NCBI GenBank assembly: GCA_017449285.1
Contig: JAFSJX010000003.1
Coordinates: 62,001 to 126,000, forward strand
Direction: 5' to 3'
DNA from: Treponema sp.
GTDB lineage: Bacteria; Spirochaetota; Spirochaetia; Treponematales; Treponemataceae
Length of the DNA: 64,000 nucleotides
Shown here: positions 1 to 7,891 of the stretch, one piece after another
How the letters are laid out: each line of letters starts with the position of its first letter
Numbering within the stretch: the stretch's first letter is position 1
Notes under the pieces: model-generated
The model's input: only the letters and a program-made list of their open reading frames with translations
Told to the model about the DNA's origin: nothing
Databases searched by the model: none
Made by a program: the position numbers and the translations under genes

Positions 1-1130
1 AACTTGCGCCGCTTATTCAAAAAGAATGTGACTTACGACCGTTAGGTTTTCTTGAACAGAATGCTGACTTTGCGATTGAGAGCCGACACCTTGGGTTGGT
101 CACGCCTGATGCCGTTTCGGATTTGCAGAAAAAAATCGAAGTTCTTACCGAAGCCGCAAGAAAATCACTGGATATTGAAAAAATCAAGCAAATTGCATTT
201 AACGAGGTTGAAGTTATTTCTTACAATGTAGACTTTTTTAGACAGTTTTACGATAGAAAGAACGAATATTCGTTAGTTACCGTTCAAAAAAGTAGACGAG
301 GTGATGCAAATTCTATACAAACGACCGATAGTTCTGCACAAAAATCCAATCCTTCTGCTTGCTCCGCCGACAAAAGTGAAAAAATCCGTATTGCCGTAGC
401 GAAAGATGAGGCATTCTGCTTTTATTATCAGGAGAATTTGGACTTGCTTGAAGCATTTGGAGCAGAACTCGTGCCGTTTTCTCCCCTGCGCGACAAATTG
501 ATTCCCGCAGGGTGCAACGCGCTCTACCTTGGCGGGGGCTATCCTGAACTTTTTCCCGTGCAACTGGCGGAAAATACGACCATGCTTCAGAGTGTCCGCA
601 TGTTTTGCAGGAGCGGTGCGCCCGTTTTTGCCGAATGCGGTGGCTTTTTGTACCTGAAACTTGCGGGAATCCTTGCAGGAACGTTTGAAAACAAGAAAAA
701 ACTGGTCCGCTTTGGCTACATTACGCTTACGGCGAACGAGGACACGCTTTTGTGCAAAAAAGGCGATTTCATTCGCGCGCACGAGTTCCATTATTTTGAC
801 ACCACGGAAAACGGTTCTGCGTTCACGGCGCAAAAACCAAACGGAACGCAGTGGCAGTGCATTCAGTCCGCCGTTCCCGTGAAAGATATGCGTTCTGTCG
901 GCTGCGGAAATTGCGCTGGCGGGTGCGGAAAATGCGCTGGCGGGTGCGGAAAATGTGCGGAAAACACGGATTTTTCCCCAAAACAGAATATTTTTGCCGG
1001 ATTTCCGCACTTGTACTTTCCAAGCAATCCCGTTTTTGCGCGGAATTTTGTTTGTGCGGCACAGGAATTTGCAAAACGGAAAAAATCTGGCTGTGCAAAC
1101 TGCGCAAAAAAAGGAAAATGTCATGATTGA
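1..1130 (+). CDS. cbiA: cobyrinate a,c-diamide synthase, 5' truncated by window edge
   Basis: Cobyrinic acid a,c-diamide synthase amidates the a and c side chains of the corrin ring using glutamine and ATP. The frame is open from base 3 with no start, so about 375 C-terminal residues are present. The motif FAIESRHLGLV (bases 72-104) is the conserved end of the synthase domain. The GATase part follows with LGGGYPELF and the nucleophile Cys in FAECGGFLYL (codon 636-638). The conserved HLYFPSNPVFA lies near the C-terminus. Unusual is a Cys/Gly-rich insert (bases 899-960) built on a 21-nt tandem repeat encoding GCGKCAG, plus a Cys-rich tail. The stop overlaps the cobT start region by 8 bases. Family call is firm; the role of the Cys repeats is unknown. 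Confidence 0.92.
   Translation, partial: LAPLIQKECDLRPLGFLEQNADFAIESRHLGLVTPDAVSDLQKKIEVLTEAARKSLDIEKIKQIAFNEVEVISYNVDFFRQFYDRKNEYSLVTVQKSRRGDANSIQTTDSSAQKSNPSACSADKSEKIRIAVAKDEAFCFYYQENLDLLEAFGAELVPFSPLRDKLIPAGCNALYLGGGYPELFPVQLAENTTMLQSVRMFCRSGAPVFAECGGFLYLKLAGILAGTFENKKKLVRFGYITLTANEDTLLCKKGDFIRAHEFHYFDTTENGSAFTAQKPNGTQWQCIQSAVPVKDMRSVGCGNCAGGCGKCAGGCGKCAENTDFSPKQNIFAGFPHLYFPSNPVFARNFVCAAQEFAKRKKSGCANCAKKGKCHD
899..960 (+). repeat. 21-nt tandem repeat encoding a Cys-rich peptide in cbiA
   Basis: Three copies with a 21-base period (starting near 903, 924 and 945) encode GCGNCAG, GCGKCAG and GCGKCAE. The repeat keeps frame and supplies six cysteines just before the conserved C-terminal GATase block. 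Confidence 0.85.
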
Positions 1131-2175
1131 ACGGATTATCGAAAAAATCGCTCCCGTGGATGCGCGGTATGCGGAAGTGGCCCGTGGTCGCTGGAATGAC
1201 ATTGCAAAGCCTCTGCATGGGCTGGGGGCGTTTGAGGATGCGGTGTGTCGGCTTGCGGCGGTTCAGAAAACGGAGCGACCTCACATTGCCAGGCGTGCGC
1301 TTGCGGTTTTTTGTGCGGATAATGGCATTGTGTGTGAGGGAGTGACGCAGACTGATTCTTCGGTGACGGCGATTCTGGCGGAGAATCTGTGTACGGGCGC
1401 GACTTCCGTGTGCAAAATGGCTCGGGTGGCAAAATGCGATGTGTTTCCAGTGGATATAGGAATGAACCGTGCTGTTTTGCATGAAAAAATGACGGATTTT
1501 CACGTTGCGCGGGGAACGCAAGATTTTTTGTATGAGGATGCCATGACCCGAGAACAGACTGAACTGGCAGTGATACGAGGCGCAGAATTTGCTGAAACGT
1601 TGGCGGCTCAAGGGTACAATCTGCTTGCCGCGGGAGAAATGGGAATCGGAAATACGACGACTTCAAGCGCGGTGGCTTCGGTTCTGCTGGGCATTCCTGC
1701 CGAAGATGTGACGGGCGCAGGGGCTGGTTTGAGCGAAGCGGGTATTGCCCATAAAATTGCGGTGATAAAAGAAGGAATTGCGCGACGGAAACCGAATCCC
1801 GAAGACCCGATTGACGTGCTTTCAAAGGTCGGGGGACTTGACATCGCGGGAATGGCGGGATTCATGCTCGGCGCGGCGGCAAACGATGTGGCGGTAGTGC
1901 TTGACGGCGTGATTTCGCAGGTGGCGGCTTTGATTGGCGTGCGTCTTTGCCCTGCGGTGCGTGGTTATCTTTTGGGAAGCCATGTGGGAAGCGAAAAGGC
2001 AAGCCGCCTTCTTTTGGACGCGCTGGAACTGGATGCCCCTGTTCATGCGGGAATGCATGTGGGTGAGGGTACGGGTGCGATGACGCTTTTACCGCTTCTG
2101 GATATGGCTATTTCGGTGTACGATGAGATGGCGACATTTGATGACATACGGGTTACGGCGTATCGGGAGTTGTAG
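1123..2175 (+). CDS. cobT: nicotinate-nucleotide--dimethylbenzimidazole phosphoribosyltransferase
   Basis: CobT makes alpha-ribazole 5'-phosphate from nicotinate mononucleotide and dimethylbenzimidazole, the lower-ligand branch of cobalamin synthesis. The 350-residue product has the usual length and conserved blocks: KPLHGLGAFED near the N-terminus, the FCADNGIVCEGVTQ region, and GEMGIGNTTTSSA, followed by GLDIAGMAGFMLGAA. ATG 1123 is preferred to upstream in-frame starts because it begins the conserved alignment, follows AAGGAAA and overlaps the cbiA end. Cotranscribed with cobU, four bases downstream. Confidence 0.95.
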   Translation: MIERIIEKIAPVDARYAEVARGRWNDIAKPLHGLGAFEDAVCRLAAVQKTERPHIARRALAVFCADNGIVCEGVTQTDSSVTAILAENLCTGATSVCKMARVAKCDVFPVDIGMNRAVLHEKMTDFHVARGTQDFLYEDAMTREQTELAVIRGAEFAETLAAQGYNLLAAGEMGIGNTTTSSAVASVLLGIPAEDVTGAGAGLSEAGIAHKIAVIKEGIARRKPNPEDPIDVLSKVGGLDIAGMAGFMLGAAANDVAVVLDGVISQVAALIGVRLCPAVRGYLLGSHVGSEKASRLLLDALELDAPVHAGMHVGEGTGAMTLLPLLDMAISVYDEMATFDDIRVTAYREL

Positions 2176-2178
2176 GAT

Positions 2179-2733
2179 ATGCACACGCTGATTTTAGGCG
2201 GGGCTGCAAGCGGGAAAAGTTCCTTTGCAGAAAAATATGCTTGTGACTGCGCGCGGAAAAAAAATGCTTCCCTTGTGTATGTTGCCACGCTGAACCCGGA
2301 TGCGGGCGGCGATACGGCAGAGCGGATTCAGAAGCATCGTGCTGCCCGTGCGGGAAAGGGCTTTGTGACGGCGGAGTGGTGGGATTGTTCCGTGCCGCTT
2401 TCGTTTGACGCGCAGACAGTTGTGCTTGTGGAGGACTTCGGGAATCTTGTGGCGAATTATCTCTTTCCGCAGGGAAAGCCGCCTTTAGAGATTTGCGCGG
2501 ATAGTGCAGTGGGAGATTTGCTGCGGCTTTTGCAGGAAACGTTTTCTCAGTGCGCGGACTGCATCTGCGTGTCGAATGAGATTTCGCTTGGTGGTAACAT
2601 TCCCGATGATTTGCGCCTGTATGCAGAGACGCTTGCGAAACTGAACGTGCGGTGGGCGGCTTTGTGCGATGAGGTATATGCAGTGGTAGCGGGAATTCCC
2701 GTTAGAATTTCTGAGGCGGCTACAAAGCATTAG
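2179..2733 (+). CDS. cobU: adenosylcobinamide kinase / adenosylcobinamide-phosphate guanylyltransferase
   Basis: CobU phosphorylates adenosylcobinamide and transfers GMP from GTP to give adenosylcobinamide-GDP. The 184-residue protein starts with the P-loop LILGGAASGKSSFAE. It carries the KHRAARAGKGF segment, which in this family includes the guanylylated histidine, and the conserved VSNEISLG and AGIPVRI segments at the end. The start ATG follows the cobT stop (TAG), and GTAGGA overlapping that stop can serve as ribosome site. Its partner CobS acts next on the product. Confidence 0.93.
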   Translation: MHTLILGGAASGKSSFAEKYACDCARKKNASLVYVATLNPDAGGDTAERIQKHRAARAGKGFVTAEWWDCSVPLSFDAQTVVLVEDFGNLVANYLFPQGKPPLEICADSAVGDLLRLLQETFSQCADCICVSNEISLGGNIPDDLRLYAETLAKLNVRWAALCDEVYAVVAGIPVRISEAATKH

Positions 2734-2740
2734 AAAACTA

Positions 2741-2749
2741 TGCTATACT
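2741..2749 (+). promoter_or_regulatory. extended -10 directly before cobS (leaderless type)
   Basis: TGC-TATACT ends 6 bases before the cobS ATG, and no Shine-Dalgarno sequence is present. Transcription would begin at or beside the start codon. Confidence 0.6.
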
Positions 2750-2755
2750 TTCCTT

Positions 2756-3586
2756 ATGGCTATCCTAAAATCTGTTGCCCTTGCGTTCGGTATGTTTTCT
2801 GCAGTTCCTGTGCCACGCGTTGAATGGAGCGAAAAGAATCTTCGCTATATGCTTTGTGCGTTTCCGTTGGTGGGGGCGGTGATTGGTGGCGTGACGATGG
2901 GCTTTTTTTTGCTTACGGCATTTTTTTGCAGACATGCGGATTTTTTGCCCCGGCTTTTGCCGCTCGCGCTCGTGCTGATTCCGATTGCGGTGACGGGCGG
3001 CATTCATCTGGACGGATTTATGGATACATGCGACGCGCTGGCAAGTCATGCTGACCGCGAAAAAAAACTTGCAATCTTGAAGGACAGTCATGCGGGGGCT
3101 TTTGCTGTTTTGAGGTGCGTACTGTATGTGCTGGCAGACTTTGCGCTTGCGACGGAATTTGTCAGGTTTTTGTTTGCGGACGGAGAGGTGGTTTCTATAG
3201 GTTTATTTCTGCGGGCAAAAGGGGGCGCAATCGTCTGTTTTGCGGCAGTTTTTGTGCAGAGCAGGCTTTTGAGCGCGTTTTCCGTGGCTACCTTTCCTAT
3301 TGCGAAAGACAGCGGACTGGTGCGGACGTTTTCTGATGCGAGTGCGAAGTGTGTTACGGCGGTTTGGTGCGCAGCATGGTTCGTGGCGATTTCTGCGGTT
3401 TTGGTGTGGTTCTCTCGGTGGAACGGAGTTTTTTCAGTGGGAACGATGCTGATAGTATTCGGAGGATATTTTTTGATGACGCGGCGGCATTTCGGCGGCA
3501 TTACGGGTGACACGGCGGGCTGGTTTGTGCAGATGGCGGAATTGTTGTGTCTTTTTGCGCTGATTGTTACAATGGAAGTGGTATGA
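2756..3586 (+). CDS. cobS: adenosylcobinamide-GDP ribazoletransferase (cobalamin synthase)
   Basis: CobS is the membrane enzyme that joins adenosylcobinamide-GDP to alpha-ribazole (or its phosphate) to make adenosylcobalamin (phosphate). The 276-residue sequence is rich in hydrophobic helices and holds the diagnostic acidic motif GGIHLDGFMDTCDAL (about residues 81-95) followed by KDSHAGAFAV. The start ATG 2756 lacks a ribosome-binding site but sits 6 bases after TATACT, so the gene may be expressed both by readthrough from cobU and from its own leaderless promoter. The stop overlaps the next ATG (ATGA). Confidence 0.94.
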   Translation: MAILKSVALAFGMFSAVPVPRVEWSEKNLRYMLCAFPLVGAVIGGVTMGFFLLTAFFCRHADFLPRLLPLALVLIPIAVTGGIHLDGFMDTCDALASHADREKKLAILKDSHAGAFAVLRCVLYVLADFALATEFVRFLFADGEVVSIGLFLRAKGGAIVCFAAVFVQSRLLSAFSVATFPIAKDSGLVRTFSDASAKCVTAVWCAAWFVAISAVLVWFSRWNGVFSVGTMLIVFGGYFLMTRRHFGGITGDTAGWFVQMAELLCLFALIVTMEVV

Positions 3587-4590
3587 TTCTGATTCTCGGT
3601 GGCGCACACAGCGGTCGGCATGCATTTTTTGATACACTTGGCATTACTGCTGAAGACTGCCGCATGGTTACGGCGGATGACGCGCATCGTTTTGCGGAGG
3701 AAAAAAAAGTCGCAACGCTTTCTTCTGTTTGTGTGCGGCTTTCGTCTTTTCGCGTGGTGATTGCGACGGAGATGGGGCTGGGAATTATTCCGCTTGAAAA
3801 AAAAGACCGTGTCAGGCGGGAAGAAAACGGTCGGCTGAATATCGCGCTTGCCTCGCTTTCTGACTGCGTTGTGCTGATGACGGCGGGAATTCCGCGCGTG
3901 ATAAAGGGAAATCTTTCTTCCACGCTCAAAAAAAAGACGCGCTATCTGATGGTGTTTCGTCACGGTGCGACAGAGGCGAATCTTTTAAGACGCTATGCGG
4001 GTGCGGGAACGGACATAGATTTGTGCGATGAGGGAAAAAAACAGGTGGAGCGGACAAAAAAATTGCTTACTTCGTATGCTGCGGAATTTCCGGTGCATTT
4101 GAAAAAATCACTTTTAGAGCCAGAAATTGTCTACGTCTCTCCGATGAGGCGGTGTGTGCAGACGGCAGAAATTCTCTATCCCCGCGCAAAAAAACAGATT
4201 GTTCCTGACTTCCGTGAGATGGATTTTGGTTTGTTTGAAAACCGTTCCGCAGATGAACTGCTTTCTGATGATTCGGTGCGCGACCTGTACCGGGAATTTA
4301 TTGACAGCGGGGGAACGATTTCCTGTCCGCCTTCGGTTCAGTCAGCGGGAGAAAGTGTCGCGCAGTTTTCGGCTCGGTCGGCTATGGCGTTCAGAAGAAT
4401 TCTGGCAGAGAAAGCATCGGGTCATAAGGAAAATGGGCTGGTTACGGTTGTGGCTCACGGGGGAACGCAAATGTCACTTTTCAGCCAATTCTGTGCGTGG
4501 ACGCTTGGCGATGATTTAGATGGAGCGAAAAATCCATACTTTGACTGGCAGACTGATTGCGGTGGTTTTCGGTTGGGAGCAGTAAAATGA
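3583..4590 (+). CDS. CobU-like domain fused to alpha-ribazole phosphatase (CobC-type)
   Basis: A 335-residue two-domain protein. Residues 1 to about 112 resemble CobU: a P-loop-like start LILGGAHSGRHAFF, and ATEMGLGIIPLEKKDR and AGIPRVIKGN matching CobU C-terminal blocks. The P-loop lacks the catalytic Lys-Ser/Thr pair (GRH in place of GKS/T), so kinase activity is doubtful. Residues from about 125 form a histidine phosphatase domain with the RHG motif in VFRHGATEANL and a second catalytic His in VVAHGGTQMS, as in CobC, which dephosphorylates alpha-ribazole phosphate or adenosylcobalamin phosphate. ATG 3583 overlaps the cobS stop. The phosphatase role fits the operon; the N-terminal domain may be regulatory or substrate-binding (inference). 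Confidence 0.85.
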   Translation: MILILGGAHSGRHAFFDTLGITAEDCRMVTADDAHRFAEEKKVATLSSVCVRLSSFRVVIATEMGLGIIPLEKKDRVRREENGRLNIALASLSDCVVLMTAGIPRVIKGNLSSTLKKKTRYLMVFRHGATEANLLRRYAGAGTDIDLCDEGKKQVERTKKLLTSYAAEFPVHLKKSLLEPEIVYVSPMRRCVQTAEILYPRAKKQIVPDFREMDFGLFENRSADELLSDDSVRDLYREFIDSGGTISCPPSVQSAGESVAQFSARSAMAFRRILAEKASGHKENGLVTVVAHGGTQMSLFSQFCAWTLGDDLDGAKNPYFDWQTDCGGFRLGAVK

Positions 4591-5639
4591 AATTTTTCCT
4601 GTTGTATCAACTTTTTCGGCTTCCCGCCGCATTTTTTTTGGATTTGATTTTGGGAGAGCCACGATGGATTTTGCATCCAGTTGTCATTTTCGGAAAGATG
4701 ATTTCGCACTTTGAACGACTTATCAGAAGCATTTTTCCTGCGACAAAGTGGGGCGAGCGTTTCGGTGGATTTTTTTTGGTTCTGATTATGTGCGTATATT
4801 CGTTTGCCGTGCCATTTCTTGTGCTGTACGGACTTTTTTACTGCGGACTTCGGTTTGACAACAAGATTCTGCTGGGCTTTGCCTACGGACTTGATGTGTT
4901 CTGGGGCTACCAATGTCTTGCGGCACGGAATCTGCGGGATGAGGCGGATAACGTGTATCTCAAAGTCAGCAATTCTTTGGCAGAGGGCAGGAAGGCGGTC
5001 GGCAGAATTGTCGGGCGTGATACTGATTCTCTTGACAAAAAAGGCGTGATAAAAGCCTGTGTGGAAACTGTTGCCGAAAGTACGACTGATGGCGTTGTTT
5101 CTCCGATGATTTTTTATGCGGCAGGAGGCGCACCGTTCGCGCTTTTGTTCAAGACAATCAACACGATGGACAGCATGATTGGCTACAAAAATGAACGCTA
5201 CCGCTATTTTGGAACGACGGCCGCACGTTTGGACGATATTGCAAATCTGATTGGCTCACGAGTTGCGGCATTGAGCATGATTGTCGCATCACTTTTTCTA
5301 TATATTCCGTCGATTTTCAGCCGATACGCCTTTCAGTACAACTTGATTCGCAGTGTGCGGACATTTTTGCGTGACCGTTACAAGCACGAAAGCCCCAACG
5401 CGGGGCAGACCGAAAGTGCCTGTGCGGGTGCGCTTTGCATTCAACTTGGTGGTGACGCCTATTACGGTGGCGTTCTGGAACGGAGACCCTATCTTGGCAG
5501 ACGACGGCGGGAAGCGGAAACAGAGGACATTCATCGTGCGGTCAAACTGATGTATGGCGCAAGCGTCATCTCGCTTATGCTGATTTTTATGGTCAAACTG
5601 CTGGCGATTCTGCACGTGTTTAATCCCGCATGGTTTTAG
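4587..5639 (+). CDS. cbiB: adenosylcobinamide-phosphate synthase
   Basis: CbiB (CobD in some nomenclatures) is the membrane protein that attaches aminopropanol (phosphate) to adenosylcobyric acid. The 350-residue sequence carries the N-terminal family signature DLILGEPRWILHPVVIFG, the central GRIVGRDTDSL and CVETVAESTTDGVVSP blocks, and several membrane segments. The start ATG 4587 overlaps the preceding stop (ATGA), which settles it over an in-frame ATG 30 bases upstream. Last gene of the cobalamin run; no clear terminator follows. Confidence 0.94.
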   Translation: MKFFLLYQLFRLPAAFFLDLILGEPRWILHPVVIFGKMISHFERLIRSIFPATKWGERFGGFFLVLIMCVYSFAVPFLVLYGLFYCGLRFDNKILLGFAYGLDVFWGYQCLAARNLRDEADNVYLKVSNSLAEGRKAVGRIVGRDTDSLDKKGVIKACVETVAESTTDGVVSPMIFYAAGGAPFALLFKTINTMDSMIGYKNERYRYFGTTAARLDDIANLIGSRVAALSMIVASLFLYIPSIFSRYAFQYNLIRSVRTFLRDRYKHESPNAGQTESACAGALCIQLGGDAYYGGVLERRPYLGRRRREAETEDIHRAVKLMYGASVISLMLIFMVKLLAILHVFNPAWF

Positions 5640-5679
5640 TCAGAATCTTTTTCGTGGGCGGACTGGTGTTTGCGTAAGG

Positions 5680-6465
5680 CTACCATTTGCGTAATACATC
5701 CACCACGTGCGAACTTGCGCCGAGCAGTTCCAGGCGTTCGCAGGTGGCAAGGTGGTAGTCAAGAAAATGCTGGAAGTCCGCCTCGCTCAATGCGTTCAGT
5801 TCACGCCTCATGTAGTCAGCCGCTCCGTCCGCCGCAAAAATTTTTACGCGTTCCAAATCCGCCTCTTCTGCAAGCGCATTGATGTCCTCCAGACGGAAAT
5901 AGGTGTACAATTGGTCATCATCTCCAGTCGTGTGAAAGTCTGCCGTCAGTTTTCCCTCCGCCATGACTTCGGCGATATGGTTCTGCTTAAAACAATAGGT
6001 GAGTACGCTGTATTCGTTCATCACGTAGGCACAGAAAATCAGTCCGCCGCGCCTTGTAATGCGTTTTGCCTCGCTCATCGCCTGCAAGCGGTCGTCCTTT
6101 GTGTGCAGGTGGTAGAGAGGACCAAAGACCAGCGTGATGTCAAAACTTTCGTCGTCCAGAAAAGACAGGTTCCGCGCGTCTCCCGGCCACAGGTTCACTT
6201 TTTCGTGCTTGCTTTCCAATACTGAAAGATTTTTTTGCACCAGTTCCACCGCCGTTACCGTATGGCCTTCCCGTGCCAATGCCACCGAGTACCGCCCCGT
6301 TCCCGCGCCGATGTCCGCAATCCGTGCTATTCCGTTTGTATCCGCCACAGCGGGAATAAAATCGTGAATGAATTTCATCGTCGTGGTAAATTCTACTTGT
6401 CCGTGGCGTGTTGTCAGGCGGTGGTCTTCATCAAATTTGTTGTAATAGCGTTCAAGGTTGGTCAT
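5680..6465 (-). CDS. class I SAM-dependent methyltransferase
   Basis: A 261-residue Rossmann-fold methyltransferase. The SAM-binding motif I is IADIGAGTGRYSVAL (about residues 40-54), followed by the acidic strand VTAVEL and the motif ITLVFGPLYHL. The C-terminal part is typical of small-molecule methyltransferases, and the substrate cannot be read from sequence. The start at MTNLERYYNKF is chosen because TATAAT ends 6 bases upstream, giving a leaderless start; an upstream in-frame ATG would lie inside the promoter. Divergent from the following outer-membrane-like gene. Confidence 0.85.
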   Translation of the reverse strand: MTNLERYYNKFDEDHRLTTRHGQVEFTTTMKFIHDFIPAVADTNGIARIADIGAGTGRYSVALAREGHTVTAVELVQKNLSVLESKHEKVNLWPGDARNLSFLDDESFDITLVFGPLYHLHTKDDRLQAMSEAKRITRRGGLIFCAYVMNEYSVLTYCFKQNHIAEVMAEGKLTADFHTTGDDDQLYTYFRLEDINALAEEADLERVKIFAADGAADYMRRELNALSEADFQHFLDYHLATCERLELLGASSHVVDVLRKW

Positions 6466-6471
6466 ACCGTG

Positions 6472-6480
6472 ATTATAGCA
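6472..6480 (-). promoter_or_regulatory. extended -10 of the methyltransferase gene (leaderless type)
   Basis: On the minus strand TGC-TATAAT is followed by 6 bases (CACGGT) and then ATG. There is no ribosome-binding site. Confidence 0.65.
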
Positions 6481-6515
6481 GAATTTCTCACGGAGCAACA
6501 GAGGACACGGAGACT
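6481..6515 (-). repeat. dispersed CTCCGTGAGAAA-type repeat, copy 1
   Basis: Read on the minus strand this stretch contains CTCCGTG, CCTCTGTTG and CTCCGTGAGAAA. A similar arrangement recurs at 46737-46772, suggesting a dispersed intergenic repeat. Confidence 0.5.
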
Positions 6516-6537
6516 AGCAATGGATTGTTTTTTTTTC

Positions 6538-6543
6538 TATAAT
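6538..6543 (+). promoter_or_regulatory. -10 box before the small outer-membrane-like gene (leaderless type)
   Basis: TATAAT lies 6 bases before ATG 6550. The intervening CGTTAT leaves no room for a leader or ribosome site. Confidence 0.65.
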
Positions 6544-6549
6544 CGTTAT

Positions 6550-7080
6550 ATGAAAAAAATCTCCGCCGTTCTCATCTTTTTTTTGCTCATTGCATTTTCC
6601 GCTTCCGCTAAAATCGGTCTTGGTATGCAGGGCGACTTGTTTTTACATTCAGAACTGCCTTCTTCAACGGACTTTTCTTTTAAGGACGGCGACATCAGGT
6701 CATTCATAGGAGATTCGCTGACCTTTGCTTCAAACCATACGCCATGGGTCTTCGCCCTGCAGGTAAAAGGTTCTCCCTGGTATGTGGGCTTTACGGCGGA
6801 CAACTGGTTTGTGTACAAGACAATTTCCCGCTTTGCAGATTACTATCTGTTTTGGGGCGTTTCGGGCGGTATGGAAGTGGAAGGCGTGTACGGACTGAAT
6901 ACAGGCGCGCGTGCCGGGGCAGGGGTAAACGTCTTTCTTGCGGAACGCCACTTGGAACTGTATGCGCAAGCCGCGTGGAATCCCTATTTTGGCGTGAATT
7001 TGAGGCGTGGGGATGGTGATTTGTTTTTTGTCCGCCCGATTCATTTTCCCGTGAACGTGGGATTGCGCGTGTGGTTGTAG
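6550..7080 (+). CDS. small exported protein, probable outer-membrane beta-barrel
   Basis: A 176-residue protein with a clear signal peptide (MKKISAVLIFFLLIAFSASA, cleavage likely after SASA). The mature part has short alternating hydrophobic/aromatic strands (FALQVKG, WYVGFTADNWF, LELYAQAAWNPYFGV) separated by Gly-rich turns, and it ends in VNVGLRVWL, a terminal strand typical of outer-membrane barrels. About eight strands are plausible. No specific family is recognised; small treponemal barrels and OmpW-like proteins are candidates. The leaderless promoter fixes the start at 6550. Confidence 0.6.
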   Translation: MKKISAVLIFFLLIAFSASAKIGLGMQGDLFLHSELPSSTDFSFKDGDIRSFIGDSLTFASNHTPWVFALQVKGSPWYVGFTADNWFVYKTISRFADYYLFWGVSGGMEVEGVYGLNTGARAGAGVNVFLAERHLELYAQAAWNPYFGVNLRRGDGDLFFVRPIHFPVNVGLRVWL

Positions 7081-7208
7081 CCGTGCGATGAACTCATGTT
7101 CCAGAAACTGACAGAAAAACGCATTAAAATTTATTTTCAGGTAACACTTTTTATGGCAATGATTGTCTAATACTATCTGCGCCAGTCTTTTCTACGTCAC
7201 CGCCACGC

Positions 7209-7310
7209 ATGTTTGCCTTAACAAAATATGGTCAGAAAATTGAGGCGGCGATACTTCTCGAAAAGATTTTTGATAAGCGCGATCAAAAGGATTCTTCTTG
7301 GCTGCATTGA
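7209..7310 (+). other. short 33-codon frame, possible remnant upstream of the decayed module
   Basis: ATG 7209 opens a short frame (MFALTKYGQKIEAAILLEKI...) that ends inside the next gene. No function is recognised. Bases 7081-7208 show no other convincing feature. Related modules often begin with a sigma-factor or anti-sigma gene, so this could be a relic of one. Confidence 0.2.
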
Positions 7311-7891
7311 AAAAATCCAACCAGGAGATTCTTTCCACATACCCTGAGCCGCATTTTGCTCCAAAAGTCATACGTATGGGTATGGACGAAAAAACGCGGG
7401 TAACTGTTTCTGCGCGTCTGAATAAAAACCGAGTGTTTTTATTTGCGGCGGCAACAGTCTTTGCGCTGGCTCTTTGTGTTCCGATGATGAAGAGTTCCAT
7501 CAAAATGTCAGGAAACAAGCCATATATTGGCGTGAAGGGAAGCGGTCACCACCAAATCCGCCTGTACAAGCAGGACGGAGCGAAAGCGGTTCTCTTACAA
7601 AACGGAGAGACTGCAAAAGAAAACGACTTGGTTCAAATCGCCTATACGCCGGGGCCTTACAACTACGGTGTGATCTTTAGCGTTGACGGAAACGGAAATA
7701 TCACCCGGCATTTTCCCGATGCGTCATGGCAGGCGGAAAAACTGGAAAAAACTGGCGAGGAAGTTCCACTTTCTTTTTCGTATGAGCTGGATGACGCTCC
7801 AGAATACGAATGTTTTGTATTTGTCGCGTCAAAAAAGGAATTTGATTTTTCAGACATCGAAAACCTTGACAAACAAAGCCTGAGCGAATGA
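7298..7891 (+). CDS. single-pass membrane protein with DUF4384-like domain, anti-sigma-like
   Basis: A 197-residue protein with a likely TTG start. Residues 1-45 contain KKSNQEILSTYPEPHFAPKV, similar to the juxtamembrane part of anti-sigma-like proteins that sit beside caspase-like genes. One membrane helix follows (VFLFAAATVFALALCVPM). The outer domain has IRLYKQDGAKAVLLQNGE and YNYGVIFSVDGNGNITRHFP, matching the style of DUF4384 domains. The usual zinc-binding anti-sigma N-terminus is missing, possibly lost to a stop at 7274. It overlaps the next start by 4 bases (ATGA), so it once formed an operon with the caspase-like gene. Function is inferred from layout only. Confidence 0.55.
   Translation: MAALKKSNQEILSTYPEPHFAPKVIRMGMDEKTRVTVSARLNKNRVFLFAAATVFALALCVPMMKSSIKMSGNKPYIGVKGSGHHQIRLYKQDGAKAVLLQNGETAKENDLVQIAYTPGPYNYGVIFSVDGNGNITRHFPDASWQAEKLEKTGEEVPLSFSYELDDAPEYECFVFVASKKEFDFSDIENLDKQSLSE

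Noticed and set aside
3088-3963. 291-codon minus-strand frame across cobS and the CobU-like/CobC gene
   Set aside because: Antisense of two confident genes with a basic, low-complexity composition; typical shadow frame.
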